NCBI GenBank assembly: GCA_001515955.1
Contig: LOES01000025.1
Span: 1-41,325, forward strand
DNA length: 41,325 nucleotides
DNA from: Clostridia bacterium BRH_c25
GTDB lineage: Bacteria > Bacillota_A > Clostridia > Lutisporales > Lutisporaceae
Direction: 5' to 3'
Under the pieces are notes generated by a model. It worked only from the letters and a program-made list of their open reading frames with translations, had not been told where the DNA came from and did not search any database. The position numbers and the translations under genes are program-made. Positions 8,225 through 15,525 of the stretch are shown here, in pieces; within the stretch, counting starts at the first letter, position 1, and every line of letters starts with the position of its first letter.

Positions 8225-9369
8225 AGTCCCTCCAATACATCCATAAGCTGTTCACCCACATAATTCATATCCCTTTCTCCCATATCCGCATAAAGAGGCA
8301 GCCTCAACAAGCACCTGCCTGCCATCTCGGTTTTTTTCAGATCCCCTTCCCTGTATCCCAAGCTTTGACCCATAAGGGAGCTATGCAGCGGAACATAATG
8401 GGTAAATGCTGCAATACCCTTTTCAAAAAGCCTATCCTTTACAAGGTTTCTGGCGTTTTCATCATTAAACAATACATAAAAAATATGATAGTTGGATTTA
8501 CAGGCTGCAGGTATCTCCATCACTTTCAGAATCTGCCTGTCGGAATATTTCTGCAGAATGCTCATGTAATACTCATGAACAAGCCTTCTCTTATCTGTAA
8601 TTGCATCCATACATTCCAGCTGGGCATACAACACTGCCATTAATATATCTGAAGGACCATAGCTGGAACCAATATCGACCCAGCTGTACTTGTCAATGTC
8701 GCCACGCAGGAATCTGCTCCTGTCTGTTCCTTTCTGCCTGATACAGTCGGCTCTTTCCAGCAATTCGGGATTGTCAGTGTTTATAGTAAGGGCTCCACCC
8801 TCACCGCAGGTATAATTCTTTGTTCCGTGAAAGCTGTAACAACCCATGTGCCCGATACTTCCCAGGTACTTGCCCTTATATTTCGAATTAACCCCCTGTG
8901 CCGCATCCTCAACTACATAAAGCCCTGCTTCCTCTGCCAGCCCCATGATCCTGTCCATTTCACAGCCTACTCCGGCATAATGCACCGGAATTATAGCCCT
9001 GGTATTATTTGAAATGTGCTTCTCCAAACCGGAGGGATCCAGGTTCAGTGTATTCTCATCAATCTCTGCAAACACAGGCCTGGCCCCTCTTAGTAAAACC
9101 GCATTGGCAGTAGAGCTGAAAGTGAAGGATGGCATTATCACTTCATCTCCGGGCTTCAGACCAATTATCAGCATAGCCATTTCCAGAGCATGAGTAGCTG
9201 AGGTTGTTGCAAATACCTTACCTGTTTTGAACCTGCTTCTTATAAAAGTCTCGACAAGCCCGGTATATTGACCGCCTCCACTGATTTGCCCCCTCTTTAT
9301 GGAGTCATTTACATATTCTATTTCCTTACCTGTATTGTACATTCTATGATATGGTATCATACTATTCAC
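8221..9369 (-). CDS. rffA: dTDP-4-amino-4,6-dideoxygalactose transaminase (WecE/RffA-like)
   Basis: The 382-residue DegT/DnrJ/EryC1 aminotransferase resembles E. coli WecE along its whole length: GDEVIMPSFTFSSTANA, PVHYAGVGCEMD, VVEDAAQGV (Asp155 contacts PLP) and SFHGTKNYTCGEGGA with the PLP-binding Lys184. WecE converts dTDP-4-keto-6-deoxyglucose to dTDP-4-amino-4,6-dideoxygalactose (dTDP-Fuc4N), using glutamate. The two enzymes that supply its substrate, RmlA and RmlB, are directly upstream (2-base gap to rmlA). No WecD-like N-acetyltransferase is present, so the amine may stay free or be modified by the ATP-grasp enzyme. Product stereochemistry (Fuc4N or Qui4N) cannot be fixed by eye. Confidence 0.85.
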   Translation of the reverse strand: MNSMIPYHRMYNTGKEIEYVNDSIKRGQISGGGQYTGLVETFIRSRFKTGKVFATTSATHALEMAMLIIGLKPGDEVIMPSFTFSSTANAVLLRGARPVFAEIDENTLNLDPSGLEKHISNNTRAIIPVHYAGVGCEMDRIMGLAEEAGLYVVEDAAQGVNSKYKGKYLGSIGHMGCYSFHGTKNYTCGEGGALTINTDNPELLERADCIRQKGTDRSRFLRGDIDKYSWVDIGSSYGPSDILMAVLYAQLECMDAITDKRRLVHEYYMSILQKYSDRQILKVMEIPAACKSNYHIFYVLFNDENARNLVKDRLFEKGIAAFTHYVPLHSSLMGQSLGYREGDLKKTEMAGRCLLRLPLYADMGERDMNYVGEQLMDVLEGL

Positions 9370-9370
9370 T

Positions 9371-10105
9371 TCACTTCTCCAATATTATCTCATTGTTGAC
9401 AGCGGCAAGCAGTGTATTTGCATATTTGTAGTCTTTCAGAGTGCCGGCATCAATCCAGCTGCCGTTTATAACATCATAAGTAAGCTCCTGCCTTGCCAAA
9501 TATGTATTATTCACGGAGGTAATCTCCAATTCGCCTCTATCTGAAGGTTTAACTCCTTTGATTATGTCAAACAGTCTATTATCATAAAAGTATATACCGG
9601 TCACAGCATATGAGCCTATTCTCTTATCCGGCTTTTCCACTATATTTTCAATGATATCCTTTTTCAGTACTGCAACCCCATATCTTCCAGGATTCGTTAC
9701 CTTACTCAGAAGCACCTTGGCACCGATGCGCTGAAGCTTGAATTTTTCCACATAAGGTTTGATACTGTGGGTAGTGATATTGTCACCCAATATAACTGTT
9801 GTAATATCATTACCCGCAAATTTTTCTGCAGCCAGCAAAGCATGGGCTATTCCCTTCGCCTCCTGCTGAACTGCAAAAGAAAAATTGCAGTGAAAAATGT
9901 TCGAAGAACTCACAGCATCAACTATATCTCCTATATGCCGGCCACTGCTTATTATCAGAATATCTTCAATATTTGCAGATATCAACTGCTTTATCGGATT
10001 AAAAAGCATAGGCTCCTCTCCTACAGGCAATAAGTGCTTATTGCATTTTACAGTCAGGGGATGAAGCCTTGTACCCTTTCCTCCTGCCAATATAATCCCT
10101 TTCAT
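9371..10105 (-). CDS. rmlA: Glucose-1-phosphate thymidylyltransferase
   Basis: The 244-residue nucleotidyltransferase starts with MKGIILAGGKGTRLHPLT, the NTP-binding signature of RmlA. It also has the sugar-phosphate motifs VEKPD and GSWIDAGTL. It joins glucose-1-phosphate and dTTP to give dTDP-glucose, the first step of the deoxysugar pathway. It is somewhat shorter than E. coli RmlA (about 290), lacking the C-terminal allosteric extension, as in the short RmlA-like clade. It lies 24 bases after rmlB and 2 bases before the aminotransferase gene. Some short homologues use UTP or other sugar phosphates, but the RmlB and WecE neighbours support dTDP-glucose. Confidence 0.87.
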   Translation of the reverse strand: MKGIILAGGKGTRLHPLTVKCNKHLLPVGEEPMLFNPIKQLISANIEDILIISSGRHIGDIVDAVSSSNIFHCNFSFAVQQEAKGIAHALLAAEKFAGNDITTVILGDNITTHSIKPYVEKFKLQRIGAKVLLSKVTNPGRYGVAVLKKDIIENIVEKPDKRIGSYAVTGIYFYDNRLFDIIKGVKPSDRGELEITSVNNTYLARQELTYDVINGSWIDAGTLKDYKYANTLLAAVNNEIILEK

Positions 10106-10129
10106 CGTTTCCCTCCGGCACGCAAGCTT

Positions 10130-11116
10130 TCAGCTTAAACTATCCAGATACAGCTTTACCGTATGCTCCAGAGCACTATTGAAATCGTGCTCCGCATTCC
10201 AGCCCACCTGGGTTCTGATTTTTTCCGGGCTTATGGAATAGCATCGGTCATGCCCCTTTCTATCCTCTACAAAAGTTATCAAGCCTTCCTCTATCTTTTG
10301 TTTCCTTTGATCCCCGGGGGGAAGCATGTCCTTTGTTATCCGGATAATGCGTTTTATTAAGCTGATATTATCAATCCTGTTATTTGCGCATATATTGTAT
10401 ATCTGTCCCCTCCTGCCCTTCTTCAATACCGAATATACTGCGCTGCAATTGTCCTCAACATATATCCAATCCCGTATCTGCAGCCCATTGCCATATACGG
10501 GTATATCCTCGCCCTTCAGGCACTTTCCGATAACCATGGGGATCAGCTTTTCATCGTTCTGGCCGAAGCCGAAATTATTGCTGCTTCGTGTTATCATAAC
10601 CGGCAGCCCATAGGTATTGCTATATGCTAAAGCCATCATATCCCCTGCTGCTTTGCTGGCTGCATACGGATTCCCGGGAAATAAAGCTGCAGCCTCTGAC
10701 AAATCAGCATTAACATCAGTTGCTCCATATACCTCATCAGTGGATACCTGAATAAAACCCTTTATATCATGCTGCAGTGCTGCCTGAAGAAGTACATGTG
10801 TTCCCAGCACATTGGTCCTCATGAAAACTTCACTGCCACTGATGCTTCTGTCCACATGAGACTCTGCGGCAAAATTGATAACATAGTCCGGCCCGTACTT
10901 TTTAAAAATGCTGTGTACGGCATGTTTATCACAAATATCCTGTTGGATAAATGTATAAGATGCATTGGTATACACAGCAGCATTGTTTTTAATATTCCCT
11001 GCATATGTCAGCTTATCAATGTTAATAACAGCGACATCCTCTTTTGTACCAAGCAAAAGCTTTATAAAGTATGAACCTATAAAGCCGGCTCCTCCTGTAA
11101 CCAAATATACTTCCAT
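10130..11116 (-). CDS. rmlB: dTDP-glucose 4,6-dehydratase
   Basis: The 328-residue extended SDR enzyme has the NAD motif TGGAGFIGSYF (7-17), the catalytic stretch STDEVYG (Thr126-Asp127-Glu128) and the YxxxK pair Tyr151/Lys155 in YAASKAAGDMM. The acidic Asp-Glu pair marks RmlB-type dehydratases rather than epimerases. It makes dTDP-4-keto-6-deoxyglucose, the substrate of the aminotransferase downstream. It is the first gene of the operon, with an ideal AGGAGGATATACATG start region and a candidate promoter 20 bases upstream. No RmlC or RmlD follows, so L-rhamnose is not the product here. Confidence 0.92.
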   Translation of the reverse strand: MEVYLVTGGAGFIGSYFIKLLLGTKEDVAVINIDKLTYAGNIKNNAAVYTNASYTFIQQDICDKHAVHSIFKKYGPDYVINFAAESHVDRSISGSEVFMRTNVLGTHVLLQAALQHDIKGFIQVSTDEVYGATDVNADLSEAAALFPGNPYAASKAAGDMMALAYSNTYGLPVMITRSSNNFGFGQNDEKLIPMVIGKCLKGEDIPVYGNGLQIRDWIYVEDNCSAVYSVLKKGRRGQIYNICANNRIDNISLIKRIIRITKDMLPPGDQRKQKIEEGLITFVEDRKGHDRCYSISPEKIRTQVGWNAEHDFNSALEHTVKLYLDSLS

Positions 11117-11135
11117 GTATATCCTCCTGAAGTGA

Positions 11136-11163
11136 ATTATAATTATTGTACATTGCCATACAA
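11136..11163 (-). promoter_or_regulatory. Candidate promoter of the amino-sugar/ABC operon
   Basis: On the minus strand there is TTGTAT (11158-11163), a 16-base spacer and a perfect TATAAT (11136-11141), about 20 bases before the rmlB start. The -10 is strong and the -35 is weak. Confidence 0.45.
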
Positions 11164-11259
11164 AATTGTTATAATAATATCAAAGGCTTCTATGAAATAT
11201 TGAAATCAGAACAGCAATTATATTTGGTATTGTGCGAATTCAATAACGACCAATGTAAC

Positions 11260-11305
11260 CGTTTCGTGGATTTTGATTTAATTTATATTTGTTTTCCGCG
11301 AAACG
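11260..11305 (+). promoter_or_regulatory. Inverted repeat in the leader of the TusA-like gene
   Basis: CGTTTCGTGGA (11260-11270) pairs with TCCGCGAAACG (11295-11305): 11 pairs with one G-U if read as RNA, around a 24-base AT-rich loop that contains TATATT. The right arm ends 6 bases before the GAGGTGG ribosome site of the TusA-like gene. It could be an operator flanking the promoter or an RNA hairpin. Confidence 0.5.
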
Positions 11306-11320
11306 CTTTAGAGGTGGATT

Positions 11321-11542
11321 ATGAAAAAGATTGATTGTCTTGGAGAATTCTGCCCCATACCCATTTTAAGAATAAAAGAGGAATTGAATACTCTCCCCAA
11401 AGGTGAGTCCTTTATGCTTGTTACGGATCATAGCTGTGTTCTTCAATCCATCACGGACCATTTTGGAAAATCCTCCAGCATAATAGTCAAGCCGGAAGAA
11501 GTCATAAATGGTGTATGGGAGATAACAATCTCAAAGCACTAG
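11321..11542 (+). CDS. TusA-family sulfur carrier protein (stand-alone copy)
   Basis: The 73-residue protein has the TusA/SirA/YedF fold. The persulfide-carrying cysteine lies in the CPIP motif (Cys11) of CLGEFCPIPIL, and the C-terminal half is DGVWE-like (NGVWEITI). Members pass sulfane sulfur, or selenium in some anaerobes, from a donor to biosynthetic enzymes or work with YeeE-type transporters. It is preceded by GAGGTGG at correct spacing. Its end overlaps by 4 bases the convergent LysR gene. A second member sits inside the YeeE operon 2 kb away, so this one may serve a different partner. Confidence 0.88.
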   Translation: MKKIDCLGEFCPIPILRIKEELNTLPKGESFMLVTDHSCVLQSITDHFGKSSSIIVKPEEVINGVWEITISKH

Positions 11543-12435
11543 CAAAAGCTCTTCTCTCCGATTTTTTTAAGAAACTGGATAAACTCTCTTGTACCTTTAT
11601 TCATATCCTTATCCCTTTTATATACTATATAAATTTCATACATCATCTCAAAATCCGCTACCTTTATTTCCTTAAGCTGTTTGTTATACAGTTCTTTTTT
11701 AATTGACATATATGGAAGAAGGGACAACCCATGACCCTTTAAAACACTTGATTTTACAGATTCTGTAGAATCAAGGCTGAATAACACATTCAGATGCTCC
11801 AGGTTAATTCCCCTTTCTTTTAGCATTTCATTAAACTGCCTTCTGCACTGGTATTTTTCATGCATCATAATAAGAGGATATCTCATCAAATCATTTAGAT
11901 TGATCTCACTTTTTATGTTGTATTCCGAAGATGCAACAAGCACCATCCGGTCTGTACCAACAATCGAGCTTACCAGATCCTGATCTGTGGGCTTCCCCTG
12001 CACAAACCCCACATCACAGGCACCTTGAAGGATATTGTGTTCAACTTCTTCAGATATGCCGGATGCCAGGCAATAGTTATAATCAGGATACTCTTCTTTA
12101 ATTTTGTACACTGTACAAGGAAGTGCATAGGTCGCCATTGTCGGACAAGCTTCAATACGCATGGTACAATTCTTTTTATTTATGGCAATCAGATCTTCAA
12201 GCATATTATCATAAGACTTTATGAGGCTCTTGGCATACTTCTCAACTATTTGACCTGCTTCTGTAAGCTCCACCCCTTTGTTGCTCCGCTCCAGAAGCTT
12301 AAACCCCAAGCTGTCTTCGAGCCTTTGTATTTGCTGGCTTAAAGCCGGCTGCGAAATATGACAGCTGTTTGCAACCTTGGAAATACTTTTCACTGATGCC
12401 ACTTCGTAGAAATACCTCAGATACTCAATATGCAT
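11539..12435 (-). CDS. LysR-family transcriptional regulator (CysL/CysB-like)
   Basis: The 298-residue regulator has an N-terminal winged HTH (SISKVANSCHISQPALSQQIQRLE, about 17-40) and a two-lobed effector domain. The start at 12435 (MHIEYLRYFYEV) is chosen because GATAGGAGTGATAAA lies just before it and LysR proteins normally begin this way. An ATG 33 bases further up lacks a ribosome site and falls in the promoter. It is divergent from the YeeE/TusA operon and very likely controls it, sensing a sulfur metabolite. That role is inferred from gene order and from a T-N11-A palindrome in the shared intergenic region. Confidence 0.88.
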   Translation of the reverse strand: MHIEYLRYFYEVASVKSISKVANSCHISQPALSQQIQRLEDSLGFKLLERSNKGVELTEAGQIVEKYAKSLIKSYDNMLEDLIAINKKNCTMRIEACPTMATYALPCTVYKIKEEYPDYNYCLASGISEEVEHNILQGACDVGFVQGKPTDQDLVSSIVGTDRMVLVASSEYNIKSEINLNDLMRYPLIMMHEKYQCRRQFNEMLKERGINLEHLNVLFSLDSTESVKSSVLKGHGLSLLPYMSIKKELYNKQLKEIKVADFEMMYEIYIVYKRDKDMNKGTREFIQFLKKIGEKSFC

Positions 12436-12452
12436 TTTATCACTCCTATCAG

Positions 12453-12502
12453 AATATATAGGTTGCATTAAAGAAGTTTCAAGGAAGAATCAGGCAACCT
12501 AT
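12453..12502 (-). promoter_or_regulatory. lysR promoter inside an inverted repeat
   Basis: Minus-strand TTGAAA (12477-12482) is 16 bases from TATATA or 18 bases from TATATT (12453-12460). A perfect 9-bp inverted repeat, ATAGGTTGC (12458-12466) and GCAACCTAT (12494-12502), straddles this promoter. Autorepression by the LysR protein is a natural reading, but it is not proven. Confidence 0.45.
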
Positions 12503-12625
12503 GAAATCAAGGTATATGCTTTTGCAATATTTGAATTTCGATGCAAGCTGTTTATTGCAAAACATATTGGTCTGTCATACAACTATTCATGCAGGTCTTT
12601 GTTAATATTTTATCACTTGTTTGAC

Positions 12626-12642
12626 CATAAAGAAAGCTTATG
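12626..12642. promoter_or_regulatory. Candidate LysR-type operator in the 12436-12767 intergenic region
   Basis: CATAA-N7-TTATG at 12626-12642 is a dyad containing the T-N11-A spacing (T12628, A12640) typical of LysR recognition boxes. It is about 72 bases upstream of the YeeE operon -10 element, the usual place for the recognition site of a LysR activator. Confidence 0.45.
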
Positions 12643-12710
12643 ACAAAATAATTACCATAGTATACTGTTATGCTATATAAGCACTTCTAATAATTGCTCT
12701 GAGATATATA

Positions 12711-12719
12711 TGCTATAAT
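12711..12719 (+). promoter_or_regulatory. Extended -10 promoter of the YeeE/TusA operon
   Basis: TGCTATAAT is a perfect extended -10, 48 bases before the start codon at 12768. The -35 region is poor (TAATTG at 17-base spacing), which suits an activator-dependent promoter. Confidence 0.55.
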
Positions 12720-12767
12720 CAAATTGTGCTCTAATTGTTAAATTTATATCTAGAAGGAGGGGAATCA

Positions 12768-13466
12768 ATGTCTGAATCCAATACAAGTATTCGTACTTCA
12801 TCCAGAGCTAGAACCGGTACTAAGAAGAAAAAAGCAAATCAATTACCCTTTGGTGTTGTGCTGATTGCTGGGATGATAGCTTTTGGAATCTATCTTGCAA
12901 CTATATCAGCAAAGCTTGCTCTTTTCTGGATCTTAGGCGGTTGCTTCGGATTCATACTTCAGAAGTCAAGGTTTTGCTTTACAGCATCCATGAGAGATCC
13001 TTATCTGACAGGAAGTACTTCTGTTACACGAGCGGTTCTTATTGCTTTTGCAGTAACAACAATTGGTTTTACTGCCATTAAGTATGGTGCTTATATCAAA
13101 GGGCTGCCGATACCCGGTCAGGGCTATATCGCTCCGATCAGCCTTGCAACTGTTGTTGGGGCATTCATATTTGGAATCGGTATGGTAATTGCAGGGGGAT
13201 GCGCATCAGGAACATTGATGCGCGTTGGTGAAGGCTTTGGAATGCAGCTGCTTTCATTATTTTTCTTTGTTGTCGGATCCCTTTGGGGTGCTCATGATTA
13301 TGGCTGGTGGAAGCTCAACTTCATGATGAATGGCCCAAAAATCTTCCTGCCTGATGTATTTGGCTGGGCAGGAGCAGTAGCAGTACAGCTTCTTGTAATT
13401 GCTGCACTCTATATTGCAGCTGACAAATGGGAGAACAGGAAATTAAACGCTGATTCGAATCACTAA
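12768..13466 (+). CDS. YeeE/YedE-family transporter, N-terminal half protein
   Basis: The start at 12768 follows AAGGAGGGGAATCA. The 232-residue protein has a basic N-terminal tail (RARTGTKKKKA) and about five or six membrane segments. It carries two family motifs: LQKSRFCF (Cys70) and IAGGCASGTLMRVGEG (Cys145). In thiosulfate channels of the YeeE/TsuA type such cysteines line the ion path and handle sulfur relay. Full-length YeeE is about 330-350 residues and has two pseudo-symmetric halves. Here the second half is a separate gene two positions downstream, with a TusA-like gene between. Substrate may be thiosulfate or a related sulfur or selenium species. Confidence 0.85.
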   Translation: MSESNTSIRTSSRARTGTKKKKANQLPFGVVLIAGMIAFGIYLATISAKLALFWILGGCFGFILQKSRFCFTASMRDPYLTGSTSVTRAVLIAFAVTTIGFTAIKYGAYIKGLPIPGQGYIAPISLATVVGAFIFGIGMVIAGGCASGTLMRVGEGFGMQLLSLFFFVVGSLWGAHDYGWWKLNFMMNGPKIFLPDVFGWAGAVAVQLLVIAALYIAADKWENRKLNADSNH

Positions 13467-13493
13467 CTTATATATTTAAAGGAGGAGTTAATA

Positions 13494-13724
13494 ATGGCTA
13501 AAGAAGTTGCTTTAGATTGTATGGGAGAGGCATGTCCGGTGCCGCTGATCAAGACAGAAAATGCATTGAAGAAATTAGATTTGGGTGATGTGCTTGTCGT
13601 TCAGATAGATCACAGCTGTGCTATGAAGAACGTACCTGAATGGGCCAGAAAAGAAGGACACAATGTCGAAATAGAGGAAGTTGACGACGGCGAATGGGAA
13701 ATTTTCATCGAGAAAACTAAATAA
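13494..13724 (+). CDS. TusA-family sulfur carrier protein within the YeeE operon
   Basis: The 76-residue protein carries the MGEACPVPLIKT motif with the active cysteine Cys14 and ends in DDGEWEIFI, typical of TusA/YedF. The start follows AAAGGAGGAGTTAATA. YeeE-type transporters are often paired with a TusA homologue (YeeD/TsuB) that receives or processes the imported sulfur at the inner face. Its place between the two transporter halves supports that pairing. It differs clearly from the stand-alone copy at 11321, so the two are not a recent duplication. Confidence 0.9.
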   Translation: MAKEVALDCMGEACPVPLIKTENALKKLDLGDVLVVQIDHSCAMKNVPEWARKEGHNVEIEEVDDGEWEIFIEKTK

Positions 13725-13743
13725 CCTTTGCGGGGGTGTAATT

Positions 13744-14277
13744 TTGGATATTAAGAACAATAAGTTCTATCAAATGTGGTTTAAGAATGCTTGGACTTAT
13801 GTCGTAGGTGCTGTCCTGCTATCCTTGTTCCAGATTGTCACATTAGCTACCACTAATGACCCTTGGGGCGTTTCAGGTCCTTTTGCCAACTGGGGCGCAT
13901 GGTTGTATCGGGCAGTAGGAGGCAGCGTTGACAAATGGTATTATTTCAGCAGCAAGGGTGCTCAAGCTACTTTAGCCGGAGGTTTCTTCAAGGATGCGGG
14001 TTCAATCAGAAACCTGGGCGTAATAGTTGGTGCGCTGCTTGCCGCACTGCTTGCATCGCAGTTCAAGTTTAAAAAGATAAAATCTGTTAAACAGGTTGCT
14101 GCTGCGGTACTCGGGGGATTGCTTATGGGCTATGGTGCAAGAATTGCAGCGGGCTGTAATATTGGTGCCCTCTTCAGCGGTATCGCTTCCCTGTCGCTTT
14201 CCGGCTGGGTGTTTGCATTGTTCCTTTTCCTGGGAGCAATGGCAGGAAGCAAGCTCTTGGTTAAATATTTTATGTAA
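13744..14277 (+). CDS. YeeE/YedE-family transporter, C-terminal half protein
   Basis: The likely start is the TTG at 13744, 6-8 bases after GCGGGGGTG. An upstream in-frame ATG at 13681 lies inside the preceding gene and has no ribosome site. The 177-residue protein has an amphipathic start, about four membrane segments and the motif GARIAAGCNIGALFSGIASL (Cys138), the hallmark of the YeeE/YedE family. It should pair with the protein from 12768 to form the complete pore. The stretch ANWGAWLYRAVGG (48-60) between membrane parts is not recognised. It is followed after 15 bases by the flavoprotein gene. Confidence 0.83.
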   Translation: MDIKNNKFYQMWFKNAWTYVVGAVLLSLFQIVTLATTNDPWGVSGPFANWGAWLYRAVGGSVDKWYYFSSKGAQATLAGGFFKDAGSIRNLGVIVGALLAALLASQFKFKKIKSVKQVAAAVLGGLLMGYGARIAAGCNIGALFSGIASLSLSGWVFALFLFLGAMAGSKLLVKYFM

Positions 14278-14292
14278 TATAGGGGGATTATT

Positions 14293-15516
14293 TTGGAAAA
14301 GAAAGTTGAAAAGTATGATGTCGTCATTATAGGCGGCGGTGCTGCCGGCCTGACTGCCGGCATATACTGCGGCAGAGCCAGGCTCAAGACACTTCTTATA
14401 GAGAAATCTCTTGTAGGCGGCCTTGCTACATATACAAACGAAATTGAGAACTACCCCGGATTTCCTGAAGGTTCTACAGGCCTCGGATTGATGGAGCTGT
14501 TCCACAAGCAGGCAAAGAAGTTCGAAGTTGATTTCAAGCTCACCGATGTCAAATCCGTGAAGCTGGATGGGGAAACTAAAATTGTAGAGACTTTCAGGAC
14601 TATTTATGAAGCAAAGTCAGTTATAGTAGCTTCCGGAGGCAAACCAAGACTCACAGGCGCCAAGGGCGAGGATAGCTTCTTATATGATAAGGGTATATCC
14701 TTCTGTGCCACCTGTGATGCTGCAGCCAATACAGGCAAGACAGTCCTGGTTGTCGGCAGCGGAGACGCAGCTATAGAAGAAGGTATGTTCCTGACCAAAT
14801 TTGCGGACAAGGTTATTGTATCAGTGCTTCATGATACAGGTAAGATGGACTGTAATGAAATTGCAAAGGCGCAGGCAATGTCAAATCCAAAGATGGAATT
14901 CATCTGGAATACTGTAGTTGATGAATTTGCCGGAGAAGATCGCTTAAATACGGTAATACTCAAAAATGTCAAGACCAACGAACTGATACCTGTAAAGGTT
15001 GACTCATGTTTCCTGTTCATCGGCTATCTGCCTAATACTGAAATATTCAAGGGAATGCTTGATATGAACAGAGGCGGCTATCTGTTAACCAATGAAAAAA
15101 TGGAAACCAATATTGACGGAGTATTTGCGGCAGGAGATGTTCGTGACAAGTTCCTCAAACAAGTCGCTACAGCTGTTGGCGACGGTGCTATCGCAGGGTA
15201 CGCCGTAGAAAAGTACATTGCAGAAAGTGAAACCTTCCATAATCAGATTATGAAGTCCGATATGCCGGGCCTTGTGTACATATGGAATGCAGTGGACCCG
15301 AAATGCAGGGAACTCCTTCCTATGATTGAGAAATGTGAGGCTGAATTGAAGGGGAAGGTCAGAGTCACCAAAGTGGATATTTATAAATCAGCAGGTATTG
15401 CAAACAGACTGGGTGTTGATCAGGCTCCCTGCATAGTATCAATTAAGAATGGAAAAATCTATAAGATAATAAAAGATAATATCTGCGAGCAGGAATTAGC
15501 TGCTACATTGGAATAG
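14293..15516 (+). CDS. Thioredoxin-reductase-like flavoprotein with C-terminal thioredoxin-like domain
   Basis: The start is TTG at 14293, after AGGGGGATTATT. Residues 1-315 are a TrxR-type FAD enzyme: FAD motif VVIIGGGAAGLTAG, redox pair CATC (Cys138/Cys141), NAD(P) motif VLVVGSGDAAIEE and the second FAD motif GVFAAGDVRD. Residues 325-407 form a thioredoxin-like domain (VYIWNAVDPKCREL ... QAPCIVSIKNGK). The usual WCGPC is replaced so that only the second cysteine (Cys338) remains, and another cysteine follows the cis-proline (Pro379-Cys380). This is the last gene of the sulfur operon. It probably reduces persulfide on the TusA carrier or releases the imported sulfur. The physiological substrate is inferred. 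Confidence 0.85.
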   Translation: MEKKVEKYDVVIIGGGAAGLTAGIYCGRARLKTLLIEKSLVGGLATYTNEIENYPGFPEGSTGLGLMELFHKQAKKFEVDFKLTDVKSVKLDGETKIVETFRTIYEAKSVIVASGGKPRLTGAKGEDSFLYDKGISFCATCDAAANTGKTVLVVGSGDAAIEEGMFLTKFADKVIVSVLHDTGKMDCNEIAKAQAMSNPKMEFIWNTVVDEFAGEDRLNTVILKNVKTNELIPVKVDSCFLFIGYLPNTEIFKGMLDMNRGGYLLTNEKMETNIDGVFAAGDVRDKFLKQVATAVGDGAIAGYAVEKYIAESETFHNQIMKSDMPGLVYIWNAVDPKCRELLPMIEKCEAELKGKVRVTKVDIYKSAGIANRLGVDQAPCIVSIKNGKIYKIIKDNICEQELAATLE

Positions 15517-15525
15517 AATAACGTA

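Noticed and set aside
10130..11116. Rhamnose (rmlABCD) operon
   Set aside because: RmlC and RmlD are missing and a WecE-like aminotransferase follows, so an amino sugar is the likely product.
11146..11334. Open frame of 62 codons on the plus strand before the tusA-like gene
   Set aside because: No ribosome site, biased AT-rich residues, and it overlaps the operon promoter, the inverted repeat and the true tusA-like start.
12436..12767. Riboswitch (SAM or T-box type) before the sulfur operon
   Set aside because: The leader after the likely start site is only about 40 bases and shows no conserved riboswitch core or terminator.
13681..13743. ATG start for the second YeeE half inside the tusA-like gene
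   Set aside because: No ribosome site is present there, while the TTG at 13744 has GGGGGTG at the right distance.
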